The notes under the pieces are model-generated. The model was not told the DNA's origin. It searched no databases and saw only the letters and a list, made by a program, of their open reading frames with translations. A stretch of 64,000 nt of DNA from Bog-950 sp046329535 (GTDB taxonomy: Bacteria > Bacteroidota > Bacteroidia > Chitinophagales > LD1), in NCBI GenBank assembly GCA_046329535.1, contig JAXLUN010000011.1, positions 33,459 through 97,458 on the forward strand, written 5' to 3'. This document shows, piece by piece, positions 27,275 to 36,875 of this stretch. The translations under genes were made by a program, and so were the position numbers. Numbering within the stretch: the stretch's first letter is position 1; each line of letters starts with the position of its first letter.

Positions 27275-27922
27275 ATGAGCGCAAAAACATTGAAATTACT
27301 AGATAAAATTAATCGAATCGCAGGTGGTGGTGATTTAGACACCCTATCAAAACTGGAATACGACTTGTTATTGCAATATGTTCGTGATTTTTATGAAGCT
27401 ATATCAGACTATAATACAGACCTTCCTGTAAATGAAAGTGAATCTGTAAAGCAACATTATTACAATGAAGATACGCAAGCAACCTCTACTTTAATGCCCC
27501 CTGCTAAGATGGATGTTGAGGAGTATTATATCGTTGCAAATACTGAGTCTAAGGTTAATCAAGATGTTAAACCTGATGAAGTTAAAAAAATACCCTGTAT
27601 TTCTGACCTTGAAAGCCACGGAGGTTCTTTGAACGATAAACTTAAATCTACCTCAGCTAATGAAATTCATAAGAAGTTATCCTCTAAGCCTTTGAAAGAA
27701 TTGGTAGATCTAAATAAAAAATTTGTGATTGTAAATGAGTTATTTAATGGCGACCAAGAGGCATTTGCCGCAACGGTTAAGGCGATAGATTCTTATACTG
27801 ATTTCAATTCAGCTCAATCTTTCGTACAATCATCAGTTGCCGAAAAGTATGGCTGGGATGAGAGTGTACAATCTGTTCGAATGTTTAATAAACTGATTCG
27901 ACAGAAGTTTGGTGTTGAATAG
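27275..27922 (+). CDS. Conserved Bacteroidota protein of unknown function
   Basis: A 215-residue soluble protein starting at ATG 27275; the ORF is open further upstream, but that part is poor in coding character. The N-terminal ~50 residues are helical. An acidic linker follows, and the C-terminal part (about 145-215) has LVDLNKKFVIVNELFNGDQEAFAATVKAID. This 'initial helix, NELFxGDxxxF' pattern is, as far as I remember, conserved in many Bacteroidota proteins of unknown function. There is no signal peptide. Confidence 0.7.
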   Translation: MSAKTLKLLDKINRIAGGGDLDTLSKLEYDLLLQYVRDFYEAISDYNTDLPVNESESVKQHYYNEDTQATSTLMPPAKMDVEEYYIVANTESKVNQDVKPDEVKKIPCISDLESHGGSLNDKLKSTSANEIHKKLSSKPLKELVDLNKKFVIVNELFNGDQEAFAATVKAIDSYTDFNSAQSFVQSSVAEKYGWDESVQSVRMFNKLIRQKFGVE

Positions 27923-27927
27923 CAGAT

Positions 27928-30618
27928 TTATTGGCAATTCAATATCATGCCACCCGCATTGCCGGGTTTAGAATGTAATACTTTAGAGAAAACAGGCTTC
28001 AGGTTCTTAAATTCTCTTCTATCTGTTTCTTCCAGGTCGCCTTCGTAAACCTCCATCTTTAGAGTGTTCAATCCATACTTTCCGGTGTTCCATGCTTTGG
28101 CTACCACATAATTTTTCATATCCGGAGATAAATGAAGAACCCTTTTGATGAACCCGTTTTCTTTTAATTTGATTTTGGCCTTGTTGACAATTATCTGTCC
28201 ATTGAAAATAATTGATACGGAGTCATTGTCTTCCTCTCCGTCATCATAAAAAAGTGCGGTTAACACACACCCATTTACATCTATTAGATGTTCATATTTA
28301 ATGGAGTCTTTACCGATATTAAGTAATGGTGAAAGCCTATGCGGAACATCTTCAACTGTCTCTTCCTCTTTTTTCTCGGTAGACACCAATTCATCCTTTA
28401 CAATAACGCTATAAGTACATAACTGACTGTTGCCGGATTTGTCTATTGCTTTAAATGTAAAGGGATGAACTCCAATTTCAAGAAAACACCCGTTTTTGGA
28501 GCCTAAAGTTTGTGATACTGAATCTATATCACAATTATCGTAAGCTGATGGAGGTTCATAAAAATACATGATACCTCTTCTATTTTGTGGTAATAGTATC
28601 ACCGTATCACTGGGGCATTTAAAATATGGGGGCTCATTATCCTTGACTACTATGTTGAATGCACTTTCTTTTATTCTTCCGGCATCGTCCTGTGCAGAGA
28701 ATAAATTGGCTGTAGAACCAATTTTGAAAAACGAACCACTTGGTTTGCCCGATTTCAGTTGGGCTTTGATCCCAGATATGCCTTCAATTTTAGGAGCATT
28801 ATAATTGACTATCGCACCGCATTTACCCGGATCGTTTTTTTGAACCAGATCATGAACAAAGGTTATTTCCCACCTGGTATCAATTGTTTTTGACTTATTA
28901 CTTGCAGTAGACGATACAATTTCAGGAGCATCTGATACAATTACCTTGTTATCGTTAGTATGAGAAACAGGAGGCTTACTGTTAGATACAGGTATCTCAA
29001 CTTTGTCTATACCCTTGATTTTCTCGGGTTCCTTCATTTTGGCCGGATAGAATGTTAACGCGATTTCATTTTTGATTCCTAATATCATTTCTCTTTCCAC
29101 CTGTCGGGCTACAGGTAACTCAACATTAAGCTTATCTATAGTAGTTTTTTTCTGTGCAATTTTTCTTTCGCTTGCAGAACTATTTAATGCAGAAGGATTA
29201 GTAGGAATTGAAGTTAAGTTGGTGCTGACAATTTGCGGTTTAGGAATGTCAGTAGATTTTTTTTTAGTAAAAACAGATTGGGCCTTTGTATTACTAACTG
29301 TGGATGAATCAATAACCGGCTTATCATTTGTTGTGATATTCGATGGAGTTATTTTGGGAGAAGTAATTTCTGTTTTTTTAGAATCACTTGATGATTTAAT
29401 TGCATCGGGTGCTATCTCCAGTTGCACCGTTACAGAAAATTTACATACTGATTTGTTTCCCGAAAAATCTACCGCCTCGTATACTACTTCAGTCACACCG
29501 ATGGGAAACAGCTCCCCACTCTGATATCCTTGCAATAAATTTAATTTGAAATCTGTACAATTATCTGTAACAATCGGATTTTTGTAAACTACTTTATTGC
29601 CAAGTTTATTGGTAGTAGTTGTGAAAATATTATCGTTACAAACTATAACAGGAGGCTCAGTATCAAATACTTTTATAGTAAAGCTCTTTTGTTCTTTGGT
29701 TCCTACTGATGAAACAGCCTCGTAGGTAATGGTGTTTTCACCTAATGGGAAAAAATCTCCGTTTTTGAGGCCTATCAATTGTTTTATCTCCACTTGACTA
29801 CAGGTGGCACTTGCCTGTGGGTTAGGAAATGTGATGTGAGCATGGCACTTTCCTTTATCTGTATTCTTTTCAATGTTACCAGATGTAGTAAGAGTAATAC
29901 TCCCGAGTGCCTTCTGGGCCGATTGATCAATGAACAATGCCTGAATTTCGGAATTCGATAATCCTCTGTTATATATTCGTAAGTCATCCAGATTGCCCTT
30001 AAAATAGCTGTTGCCAAACTTTCCAATGGTTAAATCTGCATCATTGGCTAGAAAAGGCTTGTTATTCATTCCTTGCCAAGCTAATTTCCCGTCAATGTAA
30101 AATTGCATCCAGTTCTCCTCATAGCTAAGGGTAATAAAGTGCCATTTGTCAAAGTCTATTGGGTGCGCGCTGTAGTTGTTATCGCGAAAGGAGTTTGATT
30201 CTGAAATCTTAATTTCACAATAAGAATCTCCAAAAGAACGCATTACTTGAAGTCCTAATTGCATATTGCTATCCTCTCCCTTAGACAATAAGCTGAGGTT
30301 GAGATTAGCCGGATTGGTTGCAGGTTTTTCTGTTTGAACCCAGGCAGTTACTGACATTGAATAGGTGAGCGCTTTGAGACTTTTCGAGTTGGGTATGCGT
30401 ACATAAAAACTGCCATTGAATTTCAAGGCACCACAATTATTACCGAACCTATCAGTGGCACTAGTTATGGGGAGTGAGGCCATACCGTCATTCCCATTGT
30501 TCGACCGATCATTAAGCTGATTGTCAAAAGAATAATGAGCGACAAGGCCCCCAACAGGTAATTGGGAAAATGATAAAATAGACAACAGGCACAACATTAG
30601 AATGCACAAACTCTTCAT
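27928..30618 (-). CDS. Large secreted protein with LamG and HYR domains
   Basis: An 896-residue exported protein. After a signal peptide (MKSLCILMLCLLSILSFSQ) comes a LamG/concanavalin-A-like domain (about 25-235, with LVAHYSFDNQLNDRSNNGND). HYR domains follow, near 265-400 and again near 605-770 (IKVFDTEPPVIVCND; VKDNEPPYFKCPSDTV). Between them lies a ~190-residue Ser/Thr/Lys-rich region with little structure. The last ~100 residues (ending NAGGMILNCQ) do not look like a canonical T9SS domain, so its route or anchoring is unclear. It probably binds carbohydrate or protein at the cell surface. Confidence 0.8.
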   Translation of the reverse strand: MKSLCILMLCLLSILSFSQLPVGGLVAHYSFDNQLNDRSNNGNDGMASLPITSATDRFGNNCGALKFNGSFYVRIPNSKSLKALTYSMSVTAWVQTEKPATNPANLNLSLLSKGEDSNMQLGLQVMRSFGDSYCEIKISESNSFRDNNYSAHPIDFDKWHFITLSYEENWMQFYIDGKLAWQGMNNKPFLANDADLTIGKFGNSYFKGNLDDLRIYNRGLSNSEIQALFIDQSAQKALGSITLTTSGNIEKNTDKGKCHAHITFPNPQASATCSQVEIKQLIGLKNGDFFPLGENTITYEAVSSVGTKEQKSFTIKVFDTEPPVIVCNDNIFTTTTNKLGNKVVYKNPIVTDNCTDFKLNLLQGYQSGELFPIGVTEVVYEAVDFSGNKSVCKFSVTVQLEIAPDAIKSSSDSKKTEITSPKITPSNITTNDKPVIDSSTVSNTKAQSVFTKKKSTDIPKPQIVSTNLTSIPTNPSALNSSASERKIAQKKTTIDKLNVELPVARQVEREMILGIKNEIALTFYPAKMKEPEKIKGIDKVEIPVSNSKPPVSHTNDNKVIVSDAPEIVSSTASNKSKTIDTRWEITFVHDLVQKNDPGKCGAIVNYNAPKIEGISGIKAQLKSGKPSGSFFKIGSTANLFSAQDDAGRIKESAFNIVVKDNEPPYFKCPSDTVILLPQNRRGIMYFYEPPSAYDNCDIDSVSQTLGSKNGCFLEIGVHPFTFKAIDKSGNSQLCTYSVIVKDELVSTEKKEEETVEDVPHRLSPLLNIGKDSIKYEHLIDVNGCVLTALFYDDGEEDNDSVSIIFNGQIIVNKAKIKLKENGFIKRVLHLSPDMKNYVVAKAWNTGKYGLNTLKMEVYEGDLEETDRREFKNLKPVFSKVLHSKPGNAGGMILNCQ

Positions 30619-30688
30619 ATCACATTGTTCTAATGATAAACTTAAACAATTTATTGATGTAATTATTTTAACCTTTATTTTTTACACA

Positions 30689-30720
30689 AGAAAAAAGCGA
30701 GCCTTACGGGACTCGCTTTT
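30689..30720 (-). terminator. Rho-independent terminator of the 30743 gene
   Basis: Stem AAAAGCGAG (30693-30701) and CTCGCTTTT (30712-30720) flanks a loop that can form two further G-C pairs, with T's downstream on the minus strand. It lies just past the stop of the Asn-rich protein gene. Confidence 0.7.
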
Positions 30721-30742
30721 AGTAGCCTGTTCTTGATCTTTA

Positions 30743-31600
30743 TTAATTAGCCATTGCATAGCCGGCAGTAGTGGTTGTTTTTACAGTTGCAACAGGAAGG
30801 ACAGTTTCTTCACCCATTGCATTAATTGCTTTAACTCTGTAGTAAGTTAAGTTACTGTTTACTTTACTGTCAGTATAAGTCATAGCTACTTCGCTTTTGC
30901 TGATGTTTGAAACCATTTCAACTAAAGTGAAGCTTTTTCCATCATTGCTCTTTTCGATAGAGAATAAAGAAACGTCTGTTTTAGATGGGTTTGATACGCT
31001 TAACACAACCGCGTTCATTTTTACTGTTGCATCTAAGTTCATAGATGCAGAGGCAGTAGTTTGATTATCCAGCATGTTGCCATAGAAAACTTTAACATCA
31101 GTGCCAAACTTAGCTGAAGGTGAAGATGAAATGTTGTTATTTACAAAGTAAGCACCACCTTTACCGGATGCGTTTCCTCCAAAGTTGTCGAAATTGTTTC
31201 CGGCAACCATGTTGTTATTGTTTTCGATAGCACTCTTGTTAGTGATATCTAACATTGCTTCCATAATCATATTATTGCTGATACTGCCTTCGTTTACAAT
31301 TCTTTTTACTACCGTATTACCATTGTTCACAAACTTACCGTTCTTAGCCACAACTAAATCTTTCATTCCAACCATACCAGCACCTTTTTCAACTTGAAGT
31401 GTTCCTTCTACAACTATGGAAGTGTTCATAGTCATTTGTCCAGTGATAATAACTACATCTTCCGCTTTGATGGTAGAGCCGATATATTGACCACCCCAAA
31501 CGGAAGCATCAGACCATTTACCTGATCCTATTGTATAAGTTTTAGCGTTAGTTGAAGTTATCATCATGATTGCGGCTAGGATTGTGTAAACTTTTTTCAT
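30743..31600 (-). CDS. Asn-rich secreted protein with C-terminal fibronectin III-like domain
   Basis: A 285-residue exported protein. I start at ATG 31600, just ahead of the signal peptide (MKKVYTILAAIMMITSTNA). The N-terminal half is a strand-rich, Asn/Gly/Val-rich region of the kind that forms beta-helices (KWSDASVWGGQYIG, then short repeats such as NGNTVVKRIVNEGS). The C-terminal ~95 residues look like a fibronectin type III-like domain (SLFSIEKSNDGKSFTLVEMV and YYRVKAINAMGEE). No T9SS domain is seen. Function unknown. Confidence 0.7.
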   Translation of the reverse strand: MKKVYTILAAIMMITSTNAKTYTIGSGKWSDASVWGGQYIGSTIKAEDVVIITGQMTMNTSIVVEGTLQVEKGAGMVGMKDLVVAKNGKFVNNGNTVVKRIVNEGSISNNMIMEAMLDITNKSAIENNNNMVAGNNFDNFGGNASGKGGAYFVNNNISSSPSAKFGTDVKVFYGNMLDNQTTASASMNLDATVKMNAVVLSVSNPSKTDVSLFSIEKSNDGKSFTLVEMVSNISKSEVAMTYTDSKVNSNLTYYRVKAINAMGEETVLPVATVKTTTTAGYAMAN

Positions 31601-31876
31601 AACGACTGTTTTTATCAAAGGTTATGTTGCTGTTTACGCCCGCTACTGCCAAAGGTTACATACTAATACATAAAAAACATAGAAGAACTTGTTTGGGTAT
31701 TGAAAATGAGTGCTTTATGATTCATTTTTCTCGAAAATATTTTTCTTTTACACGCTCTTTTTTTCAAAGCGAATACCTGTTTGATACAAAATGAGTATTG
31801 TATTTTACTAACTAAGGCATAAGTAAAAAATGAGCTAGTAATGGAGTAAGGCTGTGTTGATTTAGTTTAACCAATT

Positions 31877-33193
31877 CTAAAAATTCCAAAAGTCGGTAGT
31901 TGAAAGGTATTGACTTAATCCAAATGATAAAAACAATAAGACTATATATATGAGGAATGTCTTTGTTTTTATAAACTCACCTGGCCGTATCCTGAATTTC
32001 AAATAAAGTATTGCCCCAAGAAATAGTTTATCAATGACATACGCTACAAATGAACCGATTGCGACCCCGGGCAATCCAATCTTGCCGGCTAAATATACAC
32101 TGACAGAAAAGTTGATACTCAACTCAATGATAGATGAAAAGAGTAAATATCTGGTTTGTCCCAAACCGGTAAGTATACTTTGTGGAAACAATACTCTTGG
32201 GATGATAAGCAAAAGATAAATATTGAAAATGAGAGCACTATAGATAAAACTCTCACTAAATAGATAGCGATACAAAACCGGACTTACTAAGATAAGTGCG
32301 ATTGACATCGGAAAGAAAATATTCATTAATCGGCTGGTACCTTTCCTGATTTCAGATAACCCATCTGGAAGATTTTTGGAAACCACCGGTATCATGGCTG
32401 CGCTGAAGGTATTGGCTACTATTAGCAATACGGGCAATTCTTTTGCACCATACCGGTAAATAGCAAAAAACATGTCATTGAATTTTGCTTTTACTATAAG
32501 GCCATCAATATACTCGGCAGAGCCGCTTACAAAAACAGAGAGCATCAACGGGAATGATACTTTCAGATTGTTGAAAATCAGAGGAAGGTTAATCGCAAAA
32601 GATGCGTACCGGCTTAACAAACTAATAGTGTAAACATTTTTAAGAATAGCCACGGCTATCAATCCATACAAACTGTGTGTTAAAGTAAACCCAAGTAGGA
32701 GAGGAAGGAGAACTGATGTAATGGTAATAACTGAAATCAGGATGGCATAGGCTAACAGTTCGGTCCGTTTTTCTTCCAGATACAGAATATACTCGTTGAT
32801 AAAGGATGGGCAAGTCAATATTATATAAACTTCAGTAAGCTGTATCAAATTACCTTCAGCATTTTTGTTTAAGAAGGTCAATACATTACCCGAGAACACT
32901 TGAAGGAATATTCCTGCCAGTAAACTACCCGTGCTTAGAATGAGAAAAGTGTTAAACAGGAGATATCTTCGGTTTTCAGTATCCTGTTTTGGGAAAGCCG
33001 CCAGCATGGTATTGATAGTACCGCTTACCCAGAAAAAGCTCAACATTCCACTTACCATCAAAAATGTTTCATACTCTCCGATTTCGGTTTGGGGAATATG
33101 CAATTTTGCCAATCCGATACCAATACAGATATACGAAGCATAGCGAAGCAACTGGAAAATTTGAAGTGAGGATAGATGCGAAGGTTTGAACAC
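31877..33193 (-). CDS. Oligosaccharide flippase family membrane protein (second copy in window)
   Basis: A 438-residue polytopic protein with about 12-14 helices of the polysaccharide-export MOP superfamily (for example LRYASYICIGIGLAKLHIP at the N-terminus and FPQSILTGLGQTRYLLFSS later). The probable role is translocation of a lipid-linked glycan across the inner membrane. It differs clearly in sequence from the flippase at 9965-11230, so the two are not recent duplicates. No glycan cluster surrounds it. Confidence 0.8.
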   Translation of the reverse strand: MFKPSHLSSLQIFQLLRYASYICIGIGLAKLHIPQTEIGEYETFLMVSGMLSFFWVSGTINTMLAAFPKQDTENRRYLLFNTFLILSTGSLLAGIFLQVFSGNVLTFLNKNAEGNLIQLTEVYIILTCPSFINEYILYLEEKRTELLAYAILISVITITSVLLPLLLGFTLTHSLYGLIAVAILKNVYTISLLSRYASFAINLPLIFNNLKVSFPLMLSVFVSGSAEYIDGLIVKAKFNDMFFAIYRYGAKELPVLLIVANTFSAAMIPVVSKNLPDGLSEIRKGTSRLMNIFFPMSIALILVSPVLYRYLFSESFIYSALIFNIYLLLIIPRVLFPQSILTGLGQTRYLLFSSIIELSINFSVSVYLAGKIGLPGVAIGSFVAYVIDKLFLGAILYLKFRIRPGEFIKTKTFLIYIVLLFLSFGLSQYLSTTDFWNF

Positions 33194-33283
33194 CGTTATA
33201 ATTTGTACAATTGCTCAAATGTAGAAAATATGACTGCTTTGAAGGTCATTATAAAGATGAAGGTGAAGCAATTGCAGAAATAC

Positions 33284-33313
33284 TTTGAGTTTTCATTCGC
33301 TTGATTATTTTTG
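33284..33313 (+). promoter_or_regulatory. Promoter for tRNA-His
   Basis: TTTG (33284-33287) is followed after 18 bp by TATTTTTG (33306-33313), which matches TAnnTTTG. CGCCC follows directly. The tRNA begins 15 bp further on. Confidence 0.6.
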
Positions 33314-33327
33314 CGCCCGTTACAGAT

Positions 33328-33405
33328 GGTGGCCATAGTTCAGTTGGTTAGAATATCGGTTTGTGGTACCGAGGGTCGTGGGTTCGAGCCCCATTGGCCA
33401 CCCCA
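33328..33405 (+). tRNA. tRNA-His (anticodon GTG)
   Basis: The acceptor stem GTGGCCA (33329-33335) pairs with TGGCCAC (33395-33401). The extra G at position -1 (33328) pairs with discriminator C73 (33402), a hallmark of tRNA-His. Anticodon stem TCGGT/ACCGA encloses loop TTGTGGT, giving anticodon GTG. CCA (33403-33405) is encoded in the DNA, unlike the other two tRNAs in this window. Confidence 0.95.
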
Positions 33406-33420
33406 AAAGTAAACACAAGG

Positions 33421-33448
33421 AAAGGTCAGCAAGTGCTGGCCTTTTTTA
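33421..33448 (+). terminator. Rho-independent terminator of tRNA-His
   Basis: Stem AAGGTCAGC (33422-33430) and GCTGGCCTT (33435-33443) has one G-T pair and a 4-nt loop, followed by a T tract. It separates tRNA-His from pdhB, which starts 29 bp later. Confidence 0.75.
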
Positions 33449-33476
33449 TTTTTGTTTATATTAATAACTAATACAC

Positions 33477-34454
33477 ATGCGACAAATACGTTTTAGAGAA
33501 GCCCTGCGTGAAGCGATGAGTGAGGAAATGAGAAGAGACGCTTCTGTGTTTCTGATGGGAGAGGAGGTAGCTGAGTATGATGGCGCTTACAAAGTAAGCC
33601 AGGGTATGTTAGCCGAGTTTGGTTCAAAAAGAGTGATTGATACGCCTATAGCCGAGCTTGGTTTTGCAGGTATAGGGGTTGGCGCTGCTATGAATGGTAC
33701 TCGTCCTGTTATTGAGTTTATGACCTGGAACTTTGCCATTCTGGCTTTTGACCAGATTATTAACGGGGCCGCCAAGATGCTTTCCATGAGTGCCGGAGAA
33801 TTTGGATGCCCTATTGTCTTTAGAGGTCCGCAGGGTGCTGCGGGTCAATTAGGTGCTCAGCATTCGCAAATGCTTACTAATATGCTGGCTTCGGTTCCGG
33901 GGCTTAAAGTGGTGGCACCATCCAATCCTTACGATGCCAAAGGTTTGCTCAAAGCTTCAATTCGCGACAATGATCCGGTGATGTTTATGGAAAGCGAAAT
34001 GATGTACAGCGATTTAGGTGAAGTGCCCGAAGAGGAATACATTCTACCTATCGGTAAATGTGATATTAAGCGAGAAGGAACCGATGTTACTATCGTATCG
34101 TACAATAAAATGATGAAGCTAGCCTTAAAAGCTACCGAAGAACTGGAGAAAGAAGGCATTAATGCCGAGGTAATTGATTTGAGAACCATACGACCTCTGG
34201 ATATAGACACAATTATTCAGTCAGTTAAGAAAACGAACCGCTTGGTAATTGTTGACGAAAGTTGGCCATTTACATCTATTGCTTCCGAAATTACCTTTCA
34301 GGTGCAGCGTTATGCTTTTGATTACCTGGATGCTCCCATACGCAGAGTTTGCGGTGCCGATGCCTCCATGCATTATGCTCCTAATTTGGTAGATGCTTAT
34401 TTGCCTTCAGTTGCTAAAGTTGTTGAGGCTGCTAAAAGTGTATCATATAAGTAG
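33477..34454 (+). CDS. pdhB: Pyruvate dehydrogenase E1 component subunit beta
   Basis: A 325-residue thiamine-diphosphate-enzyme beta subunit. It has the transketolase pyrimidine-binding domain (MRQIRFREALREAMSEEM, FMTWNFAILAFDQIINGAAK, FRGPQGAAGQLGAQHSQ) and the C-terminal transketolase domain (EVIDLRTIRPLDIDTIIQSV). It acts in oxidative decarboxylation of pyruvate to acetyl-CoA together with an E1 alpha and an E2, neither of which lies in this window. The substrate is assigned from overall similarity to PdhB; branched-chain or acetoin E1 beta subunits are close relatives. It leads the pdhB-pdxJ-plsC run. Confidence 0.93.
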   Translation: MRQIRFREALREAMSEEMRRDASVFLMGEEVAEYDGAYKVSQGMLAEFGSKRVIDTPIAELGFAGIGVGAAMNGTRPVIEFMTWNFAILAFDQIINGAAKMLSMSAGEFGCPIVFRGPQGAAGQLGAQHSQMLTNMLASVPGLKVVAPSNPYDAKGLLKASIRDNDPVMFMESEMMYSDLGEVPEEEYILPIGKCDIKREGTDVTIVSYNKMMKLALKATEELEKEGINAEVIDLRTIRPLDIDTIIQSVKKTNRLVIVDESWPFTSIASEITFQVQRYAFDYLDAPIRRVCGADASMHYAPNLVDAYLPSVAKVVEAAKSVSYK

Positions 34455-34458
34455 TATC

Positions 34459-35172
34459 ATGGTCAGACTCTCGGTTAATATCAACAAAATTGCCTTGCTG
34501 CGTAACTCAAGAGGTACTAATATTCCCAATGTGGTTCAGTTTGCCACAAACTGCGAACAATACGGGGCACAGGGCATTACCGTTCACCCCAGGCAGGATG
34601 AGCGGCATATTACCCGTAGGGATGTATATGACTTAAAAGAGGTAGTTACCACCGAGTTTAATATTGAGGGCTATCCATCTACCGATTTTTTGAAAATGGT
34701 GAAAGAGGTAAAGCCTCAGCAATGCACCTTGGTGCCGGATGCCCCAGGGCAGTTAACTTCTGACCATGGCTGGGATACCCTCACACAGCAAGCCTTACTA
34801 ACGGATGTAATTACTGAATTGAAGGCGAATAACATTCGGGTTTCGTTATTCATAGACCCGCTGAATGACCGAATAGAAGCGGCTAAAAGAGCCGGTGCCG
34901 ATAGAATTGAGTTTTACACCGGCCCGTATGCGCATCATTTTTACACCGATAAGAAGAAAGCTGTTCAGGAGTTCACGGCAGCCGCTTTGTATTGCAATGA
35001 GATTGGTTTAGGTATCAATGCCGGGCATGATTTAAATCTGGATAATCTTCGTTTTTTCAAGTCTCAGATACCCGGTTTGCTTGAAGTTTCTATTGGTCAT
35101 GCGCTGGTAAAAGACTGTTTATATCTGGGCTTAGAGAATACCATACAATTATACCTCAGAGAACTGGAATGA
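34459..35172 (+). CDS. pdxJ: Pyridoxine 5'-phosphate synthase
   Basis: A 237-residue TIM-barrel enzyme that condenses 3-amino-2-oxopropyl phosphate with 1-deoxyxylulose 5-phosphate to make pyridoxine phosphate. Motifs are MVRLSVNINKIALLRNSRG, GITVHPRQDERHI, CTLVPDAPGQLTSDHGWD, RIEFYTGPYA and GINAGHDLNLDNL. The start ATG 34459 lies 4 bp after the pdhB stop. The longer ORF at 34393 merely runs through pdhB. Its last bases overlap plsC by 4 bp (ATGA). Confidence 0.96.
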   Translation: MVRLSVNINKIALLRNSRGTNIPNVVQFATNCEQYGAQGITVHPRQDERHITRRDVYDLKEVVTTEFNIEGYPSTDFLKMVKEVKPQQCTLVPDAPGQLTSDHGWDTLTQQALLTDVITELKANNIRVSLFIDPLNDRIEAAKRAGADRIEFYTGPYAHHFYTDKKKAVQEFTAAALYCNEIGLGINAGHDLNLDNLRFFKSQIPGLLEVSIGHALVKDCLYLGLENTIQLYLRELE

Positions 35173-35903
35173 GCATACTCAAAAAAACAGGTGGCTTGCT
35201 GTGGGCTTTATACGGAGCCTTCTGGTTTATGCTGTTTGCCATTTCTTTCACCATTGCCTATGCATTTATATTGGCTGTTAAAGGAAAAGACTACAGCATG
35301 AAGCTGGTATGGGTCAATTACAGTTTCATATCTCCGGCATTACTTCGGTTACTACTGGTAAAAACCAGGGTGCATGGACGTGAAAAAATTGCTCCTGATA
35401 AAACCTATGTATTTGTAGCGAATCATACTTCACAGTTAGATATTATTCTTACGGCATCGGCTACTCCTCAGCCGGCTCGTTTTTTGGCCAAAATGGAAAC
35501 CAAATACATTCCTTTTTTCGGAATTATGGTTCGCATGCTGGGTATAGTGGTTGACCGCAAAAGTAAAGAGAGTAGGGAGCAATCATATTTGCACATGGCG
35601 GCCGCCTTAAACAAAGGAGAAAGCCTTTTCCTATACCCCGAAGGCACGCGTAACCGTACGGAGGTTCCGCTGAAAGAGTTTAAAGATGGTGCTTTCAAGG
35701 TTGCTATTATGGCACAGGTTCCTGTGGCGGTGCAAACAATTGTGGGCGCTAAGGCGCTGAACCCGGTACAGGGTTTTCAACTATATCCGGGCACGGTAGA
35801 TATTTACTGGAGCAACCCCATTGAAACCAAAGGTATGACCCTTGATGACCTGCCGGCTCTTAAAGAAAGAGCCCGTCAGGAAATGCTGGCTCACCTATCC
35901 TGA
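35169..35903 (+). CDS. plsC: 1-acyl-sn-glycerol-3-phosphate acyltransferase
   Basis: A 244-residue membrane-associated acyltransferase that makes phosphatidic acid. Near its N-terminus there are one or two hydrophobic helices (GGLLWALYGAFWFMLFAISF). The catalytic HX4D motif is in ANHTSQLDI, and the substrate-binding motif is in YPEGTRNR. The ATG overlaps the stop of pdxJ, so expression is coupled. Confidence 0.93.
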   Translation: MSILKKTGGLLWALYGAFWFMLFAISFTIAYAFILAVKGKDYSMKLVWVNYSFISPALLRLLLVKTRVHGREKIAPDKTYVFVANHTSQLDIILTASATPQPARFLAKMETKYIPFFGIMVRMLGIVVDRKSKESREQSYLHMAAALNKGESLFLYPEGTRNRTEVPLKEFKDGAFKVAIMAQVPVAVQTIVGAKALNPVQGFQLYPGTVDIYWSNPIETKGMTLDDLPALKERARQEMLAHLS

Positions 35904-35996
35904 TTTTGCCTTTTCTGTTAGTAAATTCTCTATTATTCCAACGGGCTACTGCTTAACTTAGCGGCATACATTTCATTTAATCTTTAAACTAATTAT

Positions 35997-36875
35997 ATGT
36001 TACTACTGGATGGTAAAAAACTGGCCGATGAATTGAAACAGGAAATTAAAGCAGAGGTTGATGCGATGCGGCTGGCAGGCGGTAAAACACCCCATTTAGC
36101 AGCTATATTGGTAGGTAACGATGGCGGTAGCCTGACTTACGTGGGGCATAAGGTAAAATCGTGTGAGCAGGTGGGTTTTAAATCTACACTGCTGCATTTT
36201 GACGATACCATCACCGAAGAATTTCTGCTGGGCGAAGTGAAGAAACTGAATGAAGATAAGGATGTTGACGGATTCATTGTGCAGTTGCCATTGCCTAAAC
36301 ATATCAATGCCGACAAGGTGATTATGAGTATTGACCCGTTGAAAGATGTAGATGGCTTTCACCCCGTCAATGTGGGGAAGGTTACGCTGGGGCTTCCGGC
36401 TTATGTCTCGGCTACTCCACTGGGAATTACCAAGATTTTAGAGCGCTATAACATAGCCACAGAAGGCAAACATTGCGTGGTCATTGGCCGCAGTAATATT
36501 GTAGGCCGACCCATGAGTATTTTAATGAGCGGACAGAGCAAAACAGGTAATGCCACCGTAACGGTTTGCCATTCTAAAACCAAGAATCTGAAAGATATCT
36601 GCTTACAGGCCGATATTATTATTGCCGCTTTGGGCAAACCCGAATTTTTGACGGGTGAAATGGTGAAAGAAGGAGCCGTAGTGATTGATGTAGGAACTAC
36701 CCGTGTTACAGACACAACAACTAAGAGCGGTTGGCGTTTAAAAGGAGACGTTAAGTTTGATGAAGTTTCGCCTAAGTGCAGTGCCATTACCCCCGTACCG
36801 GGTGGGGTAGGACCCATGACGGTGGTTTCGTTGTTATTAAACACTTTAAAAGCAGCTAAAAATGAAGTTCAGTAA
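35997..36875 (+). CDS. folD: Bifunctional methylenetetrahydrofolate dehydrogenase/cyclohydrolase
   Basis: A 292-residue cytoplasmic one-carbon enzyme. Signatures are YVGHKVKSCEQVGF with the catalytic Lys, VDGFIVQLPLPKHIN, KDVDGFHP, VVIGRSNIVGRPMSILM for NADP binding, and ITPVPGGVGPMTV. The length is standard. It overlaps the start of the following lipoprotein gene by 14 bp. Confidence 0.97.
   Translation: MLLLDGKKLADELKQEIKAEVDAMRLAGGKTPHLAAILVGNDGGSLTYVGHKVKSCEQVGFKSTLLHFDDTITEEFLLGEVKKLNEDKDVDGFIVQLPLPKHINADKVIMSIDPLKDVDGFHPVNVGKVTLGLPAYVSATPLGITKILERYNIATEGKHCVVIGRSNIVGRPMSILMSGQSKTGNATVTVCHSKTKNLKDICLQADIIIAALGKPEFLTGEMVKEGAVVIDVGTTRVTDTTTKSGWRLKGDVKFDEVSPKCSAITPVPGGVGPMTVVSLLLNTLKAAKNEVQ

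Noticed and set aside
9965..33193. The two flippases as a recent duplication
   Set aside because: The proteins at 9965-11230 and 31877-33193 show no obvious sequence identity beyond family-level hydrophobic patterning.
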